64,000 nucleotides of DNA from Rikenellaceae bacterium (lineage in GTDB: Bacteria > Bacteroidota > Bacteroidia > Bacteroidales > Rikenellaceae), in contig SUZX01000008.1 in assembly GCA_015059735.1 (NCBI GenBank), positions 1 to 64,000 of the forward strand. The letters are read 5' to 3'. The notes beneath the pieces were generated by a model. The model made no database searches. It was not told the DNA's origin and worked only from the letters and a program-made list of their open reading frames with translations. Positions within the stretch are counted from its first letter, which is position 1; every line of letters begins with the position of its first letter. The position numbers and the translations under genes are program-made. Shown one piece after another: positions 1-7,992 of this stretch.

Positions 1-2
1 GA

Positions 3-887
3 TATGTTAATCCCAATGGCTCTAACGACGGCATGCGCCCGGGTGTTGCTATTGTAAGTGGTGGTGTATTCAATTTCAATCCTTCGGCTTATGTGGCTGA
101 CGGATATGTAGCTACTCAAAATGCAGACGGTACCTATACCGTAAAAGAAGGAACAGGTGCTAACAACGCAGCTTCGTTGCAAAATGCTATTAACAATGCT
201 GCTGCCGGTTCGAAAATCGTTCTGACCGAAAACACCAATTACGGTACGATTACCGTTGATGAGTTGAAAGACGTAACCATCGAGGGTAACGGCGAGACCA
301 CTATGATTTTCAAAGCAGATGCCAACACAAAGATCGAGAATGTTACGCTGAAAAACATCAAATTCGAATATACCGGCGCAACAGCAGATGCAGGTGTAGT
401 ACTCGACGCCAACGCTCAGGTTGATAATCTCGTTATCGAAGAGTGCACGATCGTAGGTACCGGTGCAAAAGCAGGTCGCGGCCTCTCGGGATATAATAAC
501 AATGCTACCATTGTTATCAAGAAGTGCAACTTCAAAGACTTGGGTTACCCGATCTACGCTTGGGGTGGATATGCATCGCTCACAGTTGATGGTTGTACTT
601 TCGAAAACATCAAATCTTGGGCTATTATGCCTCAGAGCGGATTCAATGGCAACTTGACTGTTACCGGCTGCACCTTTAAGGACTGCCTCGGCGGTGGTTT
701 GATCAAAGCCGGTACTTTGACCGCAGGTCATACCTTCACCTTCACCAACAACACGATTACCGGCTGTACGATTGCCGGTGACCATAACTGGTTCCAATTC
801 AATGTTTCGGCAGGTACTTCCGTAATCAGTGGCAACACGAAAGACGGTTCGGCTTGGACTCCTACCGTAGCTGATGGTTTGAAATAA
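3..887 (+). CDS. Beta-helix surface protein, 3' part (5' end outside window)
   Basis: The reading frame is open to the left edge of the window, so this is the C-terminal 294 residues of a larger protein. It starts with a segment of the type seen in repeat-bearing gut Bacteroidota surface proteins (an SGGVF motif, then a SAYVADGYVA motif). It continues into a right-handed parallel beta-helix pattern: short repeated strands rich in V/I/T with recurring 'C-T/N-F' and 'NN-I' turns, such as KKCNFKDL, DGCTFENI and TGCTFKDC. That fold is typical of pectate-lyase-like or adhesive surface proteins. No catalytic residues could be identified. A rho-independent terminator follows 26 bases after the stop. 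Function is unknown; a surface or secreted role is inferred from the fold. Confidence 0.75.
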   Translation, partial: YVNPNGSNDGMRPGVAIVSGGVFNFNPSAYVADGYVATQNADGTYTVKEGTGANNAASLQNAINNAAAGSKIVLTENTNYGTITVDELKDVTIEGNGETTMIFKADANTKIENVTLKNIKFEYTGATADAGVVLDANAQVDNLVIEECTIVGTGAKAGRGLSGYNNNATIVIKKCNFKDLGYPIYAWGGYASLTVDGCTFENIKSWAIMPQSGFNGNLTVTGCTFKDCLGGGLIKAGTLTAGHTFTFTNNTITGCTIAGDHNWFQFNVSAGTSVISGNTKDGSAWTPTVADGLK

Positions 888-912
888 TCAACCGATTGTT
901 CACACAACCTTT

Positions 913-951
913 CGACCCTTTGTGCTTCGACGCAAAGGGTCGATTTTATTT
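913..951 (+). terminator. Rho-independent terminator of the beta-helix gene
   Basis: A stem of 12 pairs (913-924 with 931-942, one G.U) with a 6-base loop is followed by a T-rich tract (ATTTTATTT). It ends the transcript of the upstream CDS. Confidence 0.85.
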
Positions 952-1410
952 AAGGTGCTTATATACGAATTCACACAATCTTGTCGCTTTCTTGCTTTTG
1001 CCGCTTTACACTCACGGCTACGCCGTGTTTATAATCTATGACCCACCCCCTAAATCCCCCGCCTCAGGCAGGGGACTTACGTCCACCTGCGGTGGAAATC
1101 GGGAATTCCATACGTTGTGTAGAATAGTATATAACTACCTTATTTAATATCTCAATGCAGGTTTTTGAGTTTTGGATCAAGCTTTATGATCGAACTGTTA
1201 AATCAGCCCTTTGAAAAGCGGCCAAACCTTAACCACAAATAACGACATTGAGGGGGTGCAATAACAAGCGGCAGGCACATACAAACGAAGAGAGGGGATG
1301 TCCAACAAGTCTAATTTTTACGATTTCACCCCCGTCAAAAGTGTTTTGACGGGGGTGATTTTCATTTTTCAGGACTTGTTGGGCTGTCCCTTATGAGAAA
1401 TTGTGCGTGA
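952..1410. other. Intergenic region with stacked inverted repeats, no gene
   Basis: No convincing gene was seen; the one longer open frame here (896-1147) overlaps the terminator and has no protein-like composition. The region contains a CACGGC/GCCGTG hairpin (1013-1027), a C/G-rich imperfect hairpin near 1055-1075 (CCCC..GGGG arms), and a nested structure at 1293-1391. In the nested structure an outer inverted repeat (1302-1311 with 1373-1382) encloses a perfect 14-bp hairpin. The DNA looks like accumulated intergenic repeat elements between two converging transcripts. Confidence 0.5.
1327..1369. terminator. Perfect 14-bp hairpin, probable bidirectional terminator
   Basis: Arms 1327-1340 and 1344-1357 pair perfectly around a GTG loop. 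On the plus strand the stem is followed by ATTTTCATTTTT. On the minus strand it lies about 55 bases past the transglycosylase stop, so it probably terminates that transcript. It sits inside a second, outer inverted repeat. Confidence 0.65.
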
Positions 1411-2106
1411 TTACCTTTTGGCAATACGACAATACTTATTATAACGTCCTATCACATCGCTCACATAAGCCAAAGTTTGACCGCTACCTGTAAAACGTCC
1501 GCACTTAACCACTTCGCACTCGTAATAGGCTGGATCGGCTTTGAGTTTCAAATAGCGGGCAACAACTTCCCATGAGTTGGGATTTTCACCATAGTGACGT
1601 GCCAAACGACGTGCATCGTTGATATGGCCGATACCGCCATTATACGATGCAAGGAGGATACTCATACGATCCTCGCTCGATGTCCCTGACGGGAAACGCA
1701 ACATGGCGATCAATTTGGTCATCAGTTTATTAGCCAAACGAACATTGATTTCGGGATCAGCGATCGACTCGGTCGGAACATCGAATTGACGAGCCACCGA
1801 AGGCATGATCTGCATCAGACCGCGAGCACCGCTACGCGACGTAAGATCGGGGATGAAGCGCGACTCGTGGTAGGCAATCGCCGACATCAGACGCCAATCG
1901 TGTCCCTCTTGTTCGCTGATCGAGCGGAAAAGGTCATCGTAGGCCGAAATAACATAGCTTCCCTGCGGGAGCAACCAATTTGTTGGGGGCTCTACATTGT
2001 TCAACACCGGACCACCTGTCTCAGGAAGGTCCATACGGGCATTGAATCCGTAGAAAGTGGTTAAAATCAATAAGAACGCAAAAGTTAAAATGGTCTTTTT
2101 TAACAT
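1411..2106 (-). CDS. Lytic transglycosylase, SLT domain (MltF-like)
   Basis: This is a 231-residue exported peptidoglycan lytic transglycosylase that would cleave the MurNAc-GlcNAc bond. The N terminus (MLKKTILTFAFLLILTT) is a signal peptide. The SLT/GH23 domain covers about residues 65-215. It has catalytic Glu81 in an AYHESRF motif, the GLMQIMP motif at 96-102 and the ASYNGG motif further on. An in-frame TTG lies upstream at 2154, but the ATG at 2106 puts the signal peptide at the very N terminus and is preferred. The gene follows the porin-like gene by 44 bases on the same strand and is probably cotranscribed with it. The upstream MltF substrate-binding domain is missing, so this is the short, catalytic-domain-only form. 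Confidence 0.9.
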   Translation of the reverse strand: MLKKTILTFAFLLILTTFYGFNARMDLPETGGPVLNNVEPPTNWLLPQGSYVISAYDDLFRSISEQEGHDWRLMSAIAYHESRFIPDLTSRSGARGLMQIMPSVARQFDVPTESIADPEINVRLANKLMTKLIAMLRFPSGTSSEDRMSILLASYNGGIGHINDARRLARHYGENPNSWEVVARYLKLKADPAYYECEVVKCGRFTGSGQTLAYVSDVIGRYNKYCRIAKR

Positions 2107-2150
2107 AAAAGGTTGTTTTGCGGGCAGTTCATACCGCACAGAACAGCACG

Positions 2151-4295
2151 TCAATCATAGAATCCCCACGAGATACCGATCTTGAACATGCCCGGGTTAA
2201 GCGGATAGTGTGCCGCTGAGAAATACTCTCCATTACCGAACAGTCCTTTGTTCAAATGCTGGTATTTCAGGAATACCCGCATTCTCTTCCACTTACCCAT
2301 GATAAAGAGGTCCATATAGGGATAATTTCCGACCTCTACGTCACGTTGGTTGTAATACGCCGAAAGCGCAGGGTTGTAACTGGGGGCATAATACCGCGAA
2401 TTGAAGCGGCCGTCCAGTCCGATCTGCAAGCGTAAAACATTGCGCACCACCCAAAACTCGTAATAGTACGAAAGGAAGGCGCTGAAAAGCGGAACGGGGA
2501 TGACTTCTTGATCCGTACTCCACTGCAACAATACCCTATTGTCCAAATGAAGTCCGCCTAAACGAAAATCTTTGCGAGCATACACACTCGTAAGGCTTAC
2601 ATTGTCAGCTTGTTGGGCGATATAACTATCGGCATCATAATAGATTTTGTTGCTGACAAAACCCAACCAAGCACCGGCCTCGAAAGCATAATCGGGGACC
2701 GACAATTTAACCTCGAAACGAGTTTCATTCTCCTTATTCAAAGGAGTGGACCATATAAAATGGTTCGAGAATAGATTCTCCTGCCAGTAATTTGGCGAAC
2801 GACGATCCATAGAGAATCGGCCTTCGAGAATCAGAGGATGACCGCGAAGAGCCCCTTTGAGTGCCAAATGAGCACCGATGGAGAGGTCTCCGCCTCGATA
2901 ACCCGATGGGTAGAATTTAAGATTCGCATCCCAATCGACGTATTTTTTAATTTTGCCAGCCACCGAGCCATAGGCAAAGTAACTGGTCTTTTTCACATTT
3001 TCATAATTACCGGTAAGGTAACTGCTCATGCTAAACTGCGCATAAGCGTGCATATCGATACCGATACCTGCATCGATCGTGCCGATCACGCCATCGCGAT
3101 TCCACGGCTGAATCTGCACGAAAAAGCGGTTGGAGATCACCCGCTCATAAAGCGAATCACGGGTCTGCTGCGGGTCGATATACCAATTTTTATAGTATTC
3201 GCTTTCGGCAGCGACATATTCTCCATTTTCGTTCCGGCTGGCACGCTCATCGATATAAGATGCACGGATGTCGGAATAGACCTTACTCCACGAGCTATAT
3301 TCGAACGAATGTCCGACATAAACCGCCGAAAGTCCGGCCATCGAAAAGTCGGTTTCCGTAAGAGGTTGAAAGGGAATACCGTATGACTGCGTAACGAAAA
3401 AAGCGTTGTTGCGGTAGATATTTTCAGCGTTGGCATTAGCCAATTTCATCGGCACACCCGATGGCATTTCGAACGTCGTATCGGAGATTGCCCACGTTCC
3501 CACGACGCCACCGTTCTCCTGTTGTTCGATGTGGTTATTATAGAATCCGGCATGGATGGCATAACGTTTACCCGTATGGCTGAAAGCCACCGAGAGATTG
3601 TGGTTTTTGGTACGCGACCGAACGTATTTACCTCGGGTTCCGCGAGCTTTGTAGTCGATATTGAATCCGGTTGTCGGCGAGATATTTTGTGCATGGAGAA
3701 TGTTGAAGTTCTCCTCTCGATAGCGTTTCTGTCCCGACTCGATATAGGTCATGCGCGTAATCGGACGCTTGGAGTTATAGAACGGGACATTCTCTTGGTT
3801 GTAAATATAAGCGTAATAAGGGCTTGCAAAGCTGAAATCGAAATACTGCGGCCGTTTGAAATAGTTGATCGGCAGCGATGTCTGTCCCAAAGAACCTTGT
3901 GCAATGTCGCCCACCCCATCGAGGTAGAAAGGATAGTCGATACGCCAATCCATCAACGTAGTATCGAGTGGTTGAATATCCACCCGATTGTATTCACGAC
4001 GAATATTCCACTTGAAGTTTTTCAGTGCACGGATCGAGTCGCTGAAAAAGTAGGATTCGAGCGGCTTGCGGATTTTACGCTCTTTTTTGGTGGTATCCTG
4101 CGGTTGGTTTTTGGCATTCGGATCCTCCGGATTTTCGAAAGGATTGGTTCCGTAAAGATTGGGATTCTGACCGTTTCGTTGGGCACGCATCAACGTGCTG
4201 GCATCAATAGCCCGCTGCGCATGCAGTATCGAGGGCCACACGAAGAGCAACCCAAGCAATGCTATCAGCAATATGCGATGCGACCCTTTGGACAT
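2151..4295 (-). CDS. Putative outer-membrane beta-barrel porin (Porin_10-like)
   Basis: The product has 714 residues with a signal peptide (about residues 1-26, ending LHAQ). A proline- and lysine-rich linker follows, then a long stretch of alternating aromatic/polar beta-strand sequence up to a C-terminal aromatic end (SWGFYD). No hydrophobic helix follows the signal, which is what is expected of an outer-membrane barrel. Overall sequence character matches the Bacteroidota 'putative porin' family (Porin_10). The substrate is unknown. It is 44 bases upstream of a lytic transglycosylase and 61 bases downstream of phosphatidylserine synthase on the same strand, so the neighbourhood is concerned with the cell envelope. 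A minus-strand TAATTTTG -7 element lies just upstream of the start. Confidence 0.8.
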   Translation of the reverse strand: MSKGSHRILLIALLGLLFVWPSILHAQRAIDASTLMRAQRNGQNPNLYGTNPFENPEDPNAKNQPQDTTKKERKIRKPLESYFFSDSIRALKNFKWNIRREYNRVDIQPLDTTLMDWRIDYPFYLDGVGDIAQGSLGQTSLPINYFKRPQYFDFSFASPYYAYIYNQENVPFYNSKRPITRMTYIESGQKRYREENFNILHAQNISPTTGFNIDYKARGTRGKYVRSRTKNHNLSVAFSHTGKRYAIHAGFYNNHIEQQENGGVVGTWAISDTTFEMPSGVPMKLANANAENIYRNNAFFVTQSYGIPFQPLTETDFSMAGLSAVYVGHSFEYSSWSKVYSDIRASYIDERASRNENGEYVAAESEYYKNWYIDPQQTRDSLYERVISNRFFVQIQPWNRDGVIGTIDAGIGIDMHAYAQFSMSSYLTGNYENVKKTSYFAYGSVAGKIKKYVDWDANLKFYPSGYRGGDLSIGAHLALKGALRGHPLILEGRFSMDRRSPNYWQENLFSNHFIWSTPLNKENETRFEVKLSVPDYAFEAGAWLGFVSNKIYYDADSYIAQQADNVSLTSVYARKDFRLGGLHLDNRVLLQWSTDQEVIPVPLFSAFLSYYYEFWVVRNVLRLQIGLDGRFNSRYYAPSYNPALSAYYNQRDVEVGNYPYMDLFIMGKWKRMRVFLKYQHLNKGLFGNGEYFSAAHYPLNPGMFKIGISWGFYD

Positions 4296-4325
4296 CCTTG
4301 TCTAAATAAAAGCAAAAATCAGCGG

Positions 4326-4333
4326 CAAAATTA
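4326..4333 (-). promoter_or_regulatory. Bacteroidota -7 promoter element for the porin gene
   Basis: Read on the minus strand this is TAATTTTG, matching TAnnTTTG, and it lies 31 bases before the porin-like start codon. A -33 box is only partly recognisable (GTTG at 4354-4357, 20 bases away). Confidence 0.5.
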
Positions 4334-4356
4334 CGAAAAAAATTCTGGATACGCAA

Positions 4357-5097
4357 CTATGCCTCTTCGGCATCGACTGCCGACCGTTGACCCAACCAAC
4401 GAATCAGAGAGACAAGCACATAGAGCAGAATTATTGCCGGAACGGATGCCGCCTGCAACAGCACGATCAGTACGATGCTTGCCAATATGAATCCATAACG
4501 AATTTCATTCCCACGCCAACCGAAACCATGAAATTTCAGCGCAAACATCCGAATAGGCGACACCATCAGCAACCCCATGCCGATAGCAACCGCAAGAATT
4601 ACTTCGCGCGGCAGGTCTAACCATCCTCCGGAAACCTCTTGACCGTAAGAGGCCAACAATCCCAACGAGGCACAAAACAATGCTGCGGCAGGTGATGGCA
4701 GTCCGCAAAACTCAGTACGCTGCGTATCGTCGATATTGAACTTCGCCAAACGTAGCGCAGCACAAGCCGCAAAGAAAAAGACGATTAACCCATAACCGGT
4801 CTCTTCGGGAAGCCAAAGGCTCTGCGAACGACCATAAAGCGAGAAAAGCACAGCGGCAGGAGCAAAGCCGAAAGTCACATCGTCAGCCAGCGAATCGAGT
4901 TGAACTCCCAGCGGGCCGCTCTGATGAAGCAACCGCGCAACGAAACCGTCAAAAAAGTCAAAAACGGCAGCCAAAACAATCAGCCAAAAGGCAGCCACCA
5001 AATTATCATACCGCAGGGCCGCGACTGCCGCCAATGATCCGCACAGCAGATTCGAGAGTGTCAGCAGATTAGGGATGGTAAAAAGTCTTATTTTCAT
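4357..5097 (-). CDS. pssA: CDP-diacylglycerol--serine O-phosphatidyltransferase
   Basis: Makes phosphatidylserine from CDP-diacylglycerol and serine at the inner membrane, the first step towards phosphatidylethanolamine. The 246-residue protein has the complete CDP-alcohol phosphotransferase signature: D50-G51, A54-R55, G64, D68 and D72 in the DGx2ARx8Gx3Dx3D spacing. The rest is hydrophobic, with about 6-8 membrane segments. Length and N terminus (MKIRLFTIPNLLTLSN) fit the PssA subfamily better than phosphatidylglycerol synthase. The partner decarboxylase gene psd is not in the window. It is transcribed away from manC from a shared 88-base promoter region. Confidence 0.92.
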   Translation of the reverse strand: MKIRLFTIPNLLTLSNLLCGSLAAVAALRYDNLVAAFWLIVLAAVFDFFDGFVARLLHQSGPLGVQLDSLADDVTFGFAPAAVLFSLYGRSQSLWLPEETGYGLIVFFFAACAALRLAKFNIDDTQRTEFCGLPSPAAALFCASLGLLASYGQEVSGGWLDLPREVILAVAIGMGLLMVSPIRMFALKFHGFGWRGNEIRYGFILASIVLIVLLQAASVPAIILLYVLVSLIRWLGQRSAVDAEEA

Positions 5098-5130
5098 CGC
5101 TAAGCGAATTTAATTGCTGCAATAGAGCGA

Positions 5131-5138
5131 CAAAGTTA
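5131..5138 (-). promoter_or_regulatory. -7 promoter element for pssA
   Basis: Minus-strand TAACTTTG matches TAnnTTTG and lies 33 bases before the pssA start. It is only 11 bases from the plus-strand element of manC, so the divergent promoters overlap face to face. No clear -33 box was found. Confidence 0.45.
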
Positions 5139-5149
5139 CAAAATATTTT

Positions 5150-5157
5150 TATCTTTG
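5150..5157 (+). promoter_or_regulatory. -7 promoter element for manC-murF
   Basis: TATCTTTG matches TAnnTTTG exactly and lies 28 bases before the manC ATG. A -33 TTTG is not evident at the usual spacing. Confidence 0.5.
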
Positions 5158-5185
5158 TACGAATCAATACTTCATTTCATTTACA

Positions 5186-6256
5186 ATGAGCAACAAATAT
5201 TGTGTGATCATGGCCGGCGGTGTCGGCACTCGTTTTTGGCCTAAAAGCCGTCAATTAATGCCCAAGCAGTTCCTTGACATCCTCGGAACCGGCAAATCCT
5301 TTATCCGCCACACCTACGAACGCTTCGTGGAGCTCGTTCCACCGGAGAATTTTTTGGTAGTAACCAATCGCAAATACAAAGATCTCGTTTTAGAGCATCT
5401 GCCCGAACTAAAACCCGAACAGGTATTGTGCGAGCCCATTGGTCGCAACACGGCTCCCTGCATTGCCTATGCTGCTTACACGTTGCAAACCAAAAATCCC
5501 GAAGCCGAGATGATCGTCACTCCCTCGGATCATTTGATTCTCAACGAAGCCGACTTTCGGTCAATCATAGGCGAATGTCTTGTTTTCGCCGCTGAACACG
5601 ATGCCCTGTTGACGGTGGGAATCAAACCGACTCGCCCCGACACAGGATATGGCTATATTCAAGTTTCCGACTCACAACCTATCAGCAAAGTAAAATGTTT
5701 CACTGAGAAACCCAATCTCGAATTGGCGCAAACATTCCTCCAATGCGGTGAATTTGTTTGGAACTCGGGAATCTTTATCTGGAAAGTCAATACGATTATT
5801 AAGGCATTCGAACGTTACCTCCCCGAGCACCATACACTTTTCAGCAGCATGCAACAAACCTTAGGAACAGAATCTGAACAGAGTACTGTCGAGAAGATCT
5901 TCGCCGAGTGTCGTGCCATTTCGATCGACTACGGTGTCATGGAGAAAGCAGATAACGTATATGTTCGTTGCGGCGAGTTCGGGTGGAGCGATGTCGGCAC
6001 ATGGGGCTCTGTATATCAGCATTCGCGCAAAGACCGTTATGCCAATGCCATACCGGCCGAAGGGTGTTATCTCTACGATACCCGTTCTTCGATTGTTTCG
6101 TTACCGAAAGATAAAATTGCGATCATCAGCGGGTTGAAAGAGTATATTGTAGTCGATACCGAAGATGTACTGATGATCTGCCCACGAGCCGACGAACAAA
6201 ACATCAAAAAATTTATCGACGAAGTAAAATTTCACAAAGGCGACAAACACATCTAA
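5186..6256 (+). CDS. manC: Mannose-1-phosphate guanylyltransferase
   Basis: Converts mannose-1-phosphate and GTP into GDP-mannose, a precursor for mannose- or fucose-containing surface glycans. The 356-residue protein begins with the nucleotidyltransferase signature GGVGTRFWPKSR (residues 11-22). It also has the PKQF motif for sugar-phosphate binding, a SDHLI motif and the FTEKP motif. It ends after the nucleotidyltransferase and short beta-helix region, so the C-terminal phosphomannose isomerase domain of bifunctional AlgA-type enzymes is absent. murF starts 5 bases downstream, so the two genes are almost certainly one transcript. Confidence 0.92.
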   Translation: MSNKYCVIMAGGVGTRFWPKSRQLMPKQFLDILGTGKSFIRHTYERFVELVPPENFLVVTNRKYKDLVLEHLPELKPEQVLCEPIGRNTAPCIAYAAYTLQTKNPEAEMIVTPSDHLILNEADFRSIIGECLVFAAEHDALLTVGIKPTRPDTGYGYIQVSDSQPISKVKCFTEKPNLELAQTFLQCGEFVWNSGIFIWKVNTIIKAFERYLPEHHTLFSSMQQTLGTESEQSTVEKIFAECRAISIDYGVMEKADNVYVRCGEFGWSDVGTWGSVYQHSRKDRYANAIPAEGCYLYDTRSSIVSLPKDKIAIISGLKEYIVVDTEDVLMICPRADEQNIKKFIDEVKFHKGDKHI

Positions 6257-6260
6257 CACA

Positions 6261-7511
6261 GTGTCTGCACTCTACGATATATTCCGAAAATATCCACGCA
6301 TCTCGACTGACACCCGCCGAATCGAATCGGATTCGATTTTCTTTGCCCTGCGGGGAGCAACTTTCAACGGAAACCGATTTGCAGCCGAAGCGTTAGCCAA
6401 AGGAGCTGTTCGAGCCGTTGTTGACGATCCGTCGGTAGCGATCGACGAGCGGTTTATAGTTGTCGATGACACCCTATTGGCTTTGCAAGAGTTGGCAAGA
6501 GAACACCGGCGTGCTTTGGGTATTCCGATCCTTGTTATAGCCGGTTCGAACGGCAAGACCACAACCAAAGAATTGGTCAGCCGCGTGTTAGCCGAGCGTT
6601 TCGAGGTTTATGCCACAAAAGGCAACCTGAACAACCACATCGGAGTCCCCCTCACACTATTATCCATGACCCACGATACACAGTTTGGCGTAGTGGAGAT
6701 CGGCGCAAGTGCCTGTGGAGAGATCGCCCGACTATCCGAAATAGTTGAGCCGAACTATGGTATTTTGACCAACATCGGACGCTCACACCTCGAAGGCTTC
6801 GGCGGGCCGGAAGGAGTACGCCGTGGCAAAGGCGAACTCTACGACTTTTTGGCCGTTCATGGAGGTCGCATTTTTGTTAGGGCAGAAGACACGACTCTTT
6901 GCGAAATGGCCGATGAGCGTCCTGCATTGGCAAAAACATACTATCCGACAGCTATTGCCGAGAACATGGAGAGTAACTTGGCCGGCGACTATAACCGTTA
7001 CAACATCGCTACGGCAGTGGCCGTAGGACAATATTTCGAGATCCCCGAAAAGCAAATCCGACATGCCATTGCCGGTTTCAACCCCGACAACAACCGTTCG
7101 CAACGTCGCCAAACCTCGCGCAACGCACTGATTATCGATTGCTACAATGCCAACCCATCTAGCATGCAGGTATCGGTAAGCGGATTTCTTCAAGAAACCA
7201 TCACCCCACATCAAAAACGCATGCTGATTTTAGGCGACATGCTCGAATTGGGCAAATGGTCACAAGAGGAACATACTCGTATCCTGCGACTGGCACACTC
7301 GGCCCAAGATGTCGATCTGCGGTTAGTGGGGAGAGAATTTTCTGCCGCATACCATGCCATGTCCCAAATCGAACGGCCGACACAAGTCACTTGTTATGCG
7401 ACCTGTTCCGAATTGCTCGAAGATCTTAGACAAGCCCCCGCAAAGGACTATTTCATCTTGATCAAAGGCTCACACAGCATCGGGCTGGAACAGGTTGTTG
7501 AGGTCTTGTAA
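6261..7511 (+). CDS. murF: UDP-N-acetylmuramoyl-tripeptide--D-Ala-D-Ala ligase
   Basis: Adds D-Ala-D-Ala to UDP-MurNAc-tripeptide, the last cytoplasmic step of the peptidoglycan precursor. The 416-residue product shows the three Mur-ligase parts: an N-terminal UDP-binding part with STDTRR and FFALRG motifs, a central ATP-binding domain with P-loop GSNGKTTT (residues 95-102), and a C-terminal domain with DCYNANPSS. The start codon is GTG; no in-frame ATG exists before the conserved N-terminal STDTRR block. It lies 4 bases after manC. The gene is outside any dcw-type cluster here. A terminator follows at 7543. Confidence 0.95.
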   Translation: MSALYDIFRKYPRISTDTRRIESDSIFFALRGATFNGNRFAAEALAKGAVRAVVDDPSVAIDERFIVVDDTLLALQELAREHRRALGIPILVIAGSNGKTTTKELVSRVLAERFEVYATKGNLNNHIGVPLTLLSMTHDTQFGVVEIGASACGEIARLSEIVEPNYGILTNIGRSHLEGFGGPEGVRRGKGELYDFLAVHGGRIFVRAEDTTLCEMADERPALAKTYYPTAIAENMESNLAGDYNRYNIATAVAVGQYFEIPEKQIRHAIAGFNPDNNRSQRRQTSRNALIIDCYNANPSSMQVSVSGFLQETITPHQKRMLILGDMLELGKWSQEEHTRILRLAHSAQDVDLRLVGREFSAAYHAMSQIERPTQVTCYATCSELLEDLRQAPAKDYFILIKGSHSIGLEQVVEVL

Positions 7512-7542
7512 CAATAGACCGCGATTTCAAAAATGCATTCAA

Positions 7543-7577
7543 AATCTGATTCCTTCGCGGAATCGGATTTTTTTTGT
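7543..7577 (+). terminator. Terminator after murF
   Basis: Arms 7543-7553 and 7559-7569 form an 11-pair stem (one G.U) with loop TTCGC, followed by a run of eight or nine T. It separates manC-murF from the mazG-like gene. Confidence 0.85.
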
Positions 7578-7585
7578 TATTTTTG
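7554..7585 (+). promoter_or_regulatory. Probable promoter of the mazG-like gene
   Basis: TATTTTTG at 7578-7585 matches TAnnTTTG, with TTCG (one mismatch to TTTG) 20 bases upstream, inside the terminator loop. It lies 29 bases before the ATG. Confidence 0.4.
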
Positions 7586-7614
7586 TCGAAATATTAACCT
7601 AAAACCAAAAAAGT

Positions 7615-7941
7615 ATGACACTCAACGAATATCAACAGCATGCCCTCGAAACGGCTATCTATCCCGAAAACCGTCGTATCATCTACCCCACCCTCGGACT
7701 GACGGGCGAGGCCGGCGAAGTAGCCGACAAAGTGAAAAAGGTGATCCGCGATGGCCACGAGGAGTTTTCTGACGAGAAAAAATTAGAAATTGTCAAGGAG
7801 ATCGGAGATGTATTGTGGTATTGCGCCACGCTCTCCCGCGACTTGGGATACGATTTAGACGAAGTGGCCCAAATGAACGTGGACAAACTCCGTTCGCGCA
7901 TGCAACGCAACCTATTGCAGGGCAGTGGCGACAACCGTTAA
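7615..7941 (+). CDS. MazG-like nucleotide pyrophosphohydrolase
   Basis: A 108-residue all-alpha NTP pyrophosphohydrolase of the MazG superfamily. The motif GLTGEAGEVADKVKK (about residues 28-42) and the EIGDVLWY motif (about 62-69) supply the acidic residues that bind magnesium. The protein is a single short MazG domain, not the two-domain MazG of Escherichia coli. The likely role is hydrolysis of non-canonical or excess nucleoside triphosphates; the precise substrate cannot be read from the sequence. The OPT transporter begins 51 bases downstream on the same strand. Confidence 0.85.
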   Translation: MTLNEYQQHALETAIYPENRRIIYPTLGLTGEAGEVADKVKKVIRDGHEEFSDEKKLEIVKEIGDVLWYCATLSRDLGYDLDEVAQMNVDKLRSRMQRNLLQGSGDNR

Positions 7942-7992
7942 TCGGCTTACCTGCTTAAAACGAATTGCAATACAACAAGAACCTAATATATT

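Noticed and set aside
896..1147. 83-codon frame after the beta-helix gene
   Set aside because: It begins within the terminator and runs through intergenic hairpins; no ribosome site, family or composition supports it.
3522..4490. 322-codon plus-strand frame opposite the porin-like gene and pssA
   Set aside because: It spans two well-supported minus-strand genes and their spacer and has no protein-like pattern.
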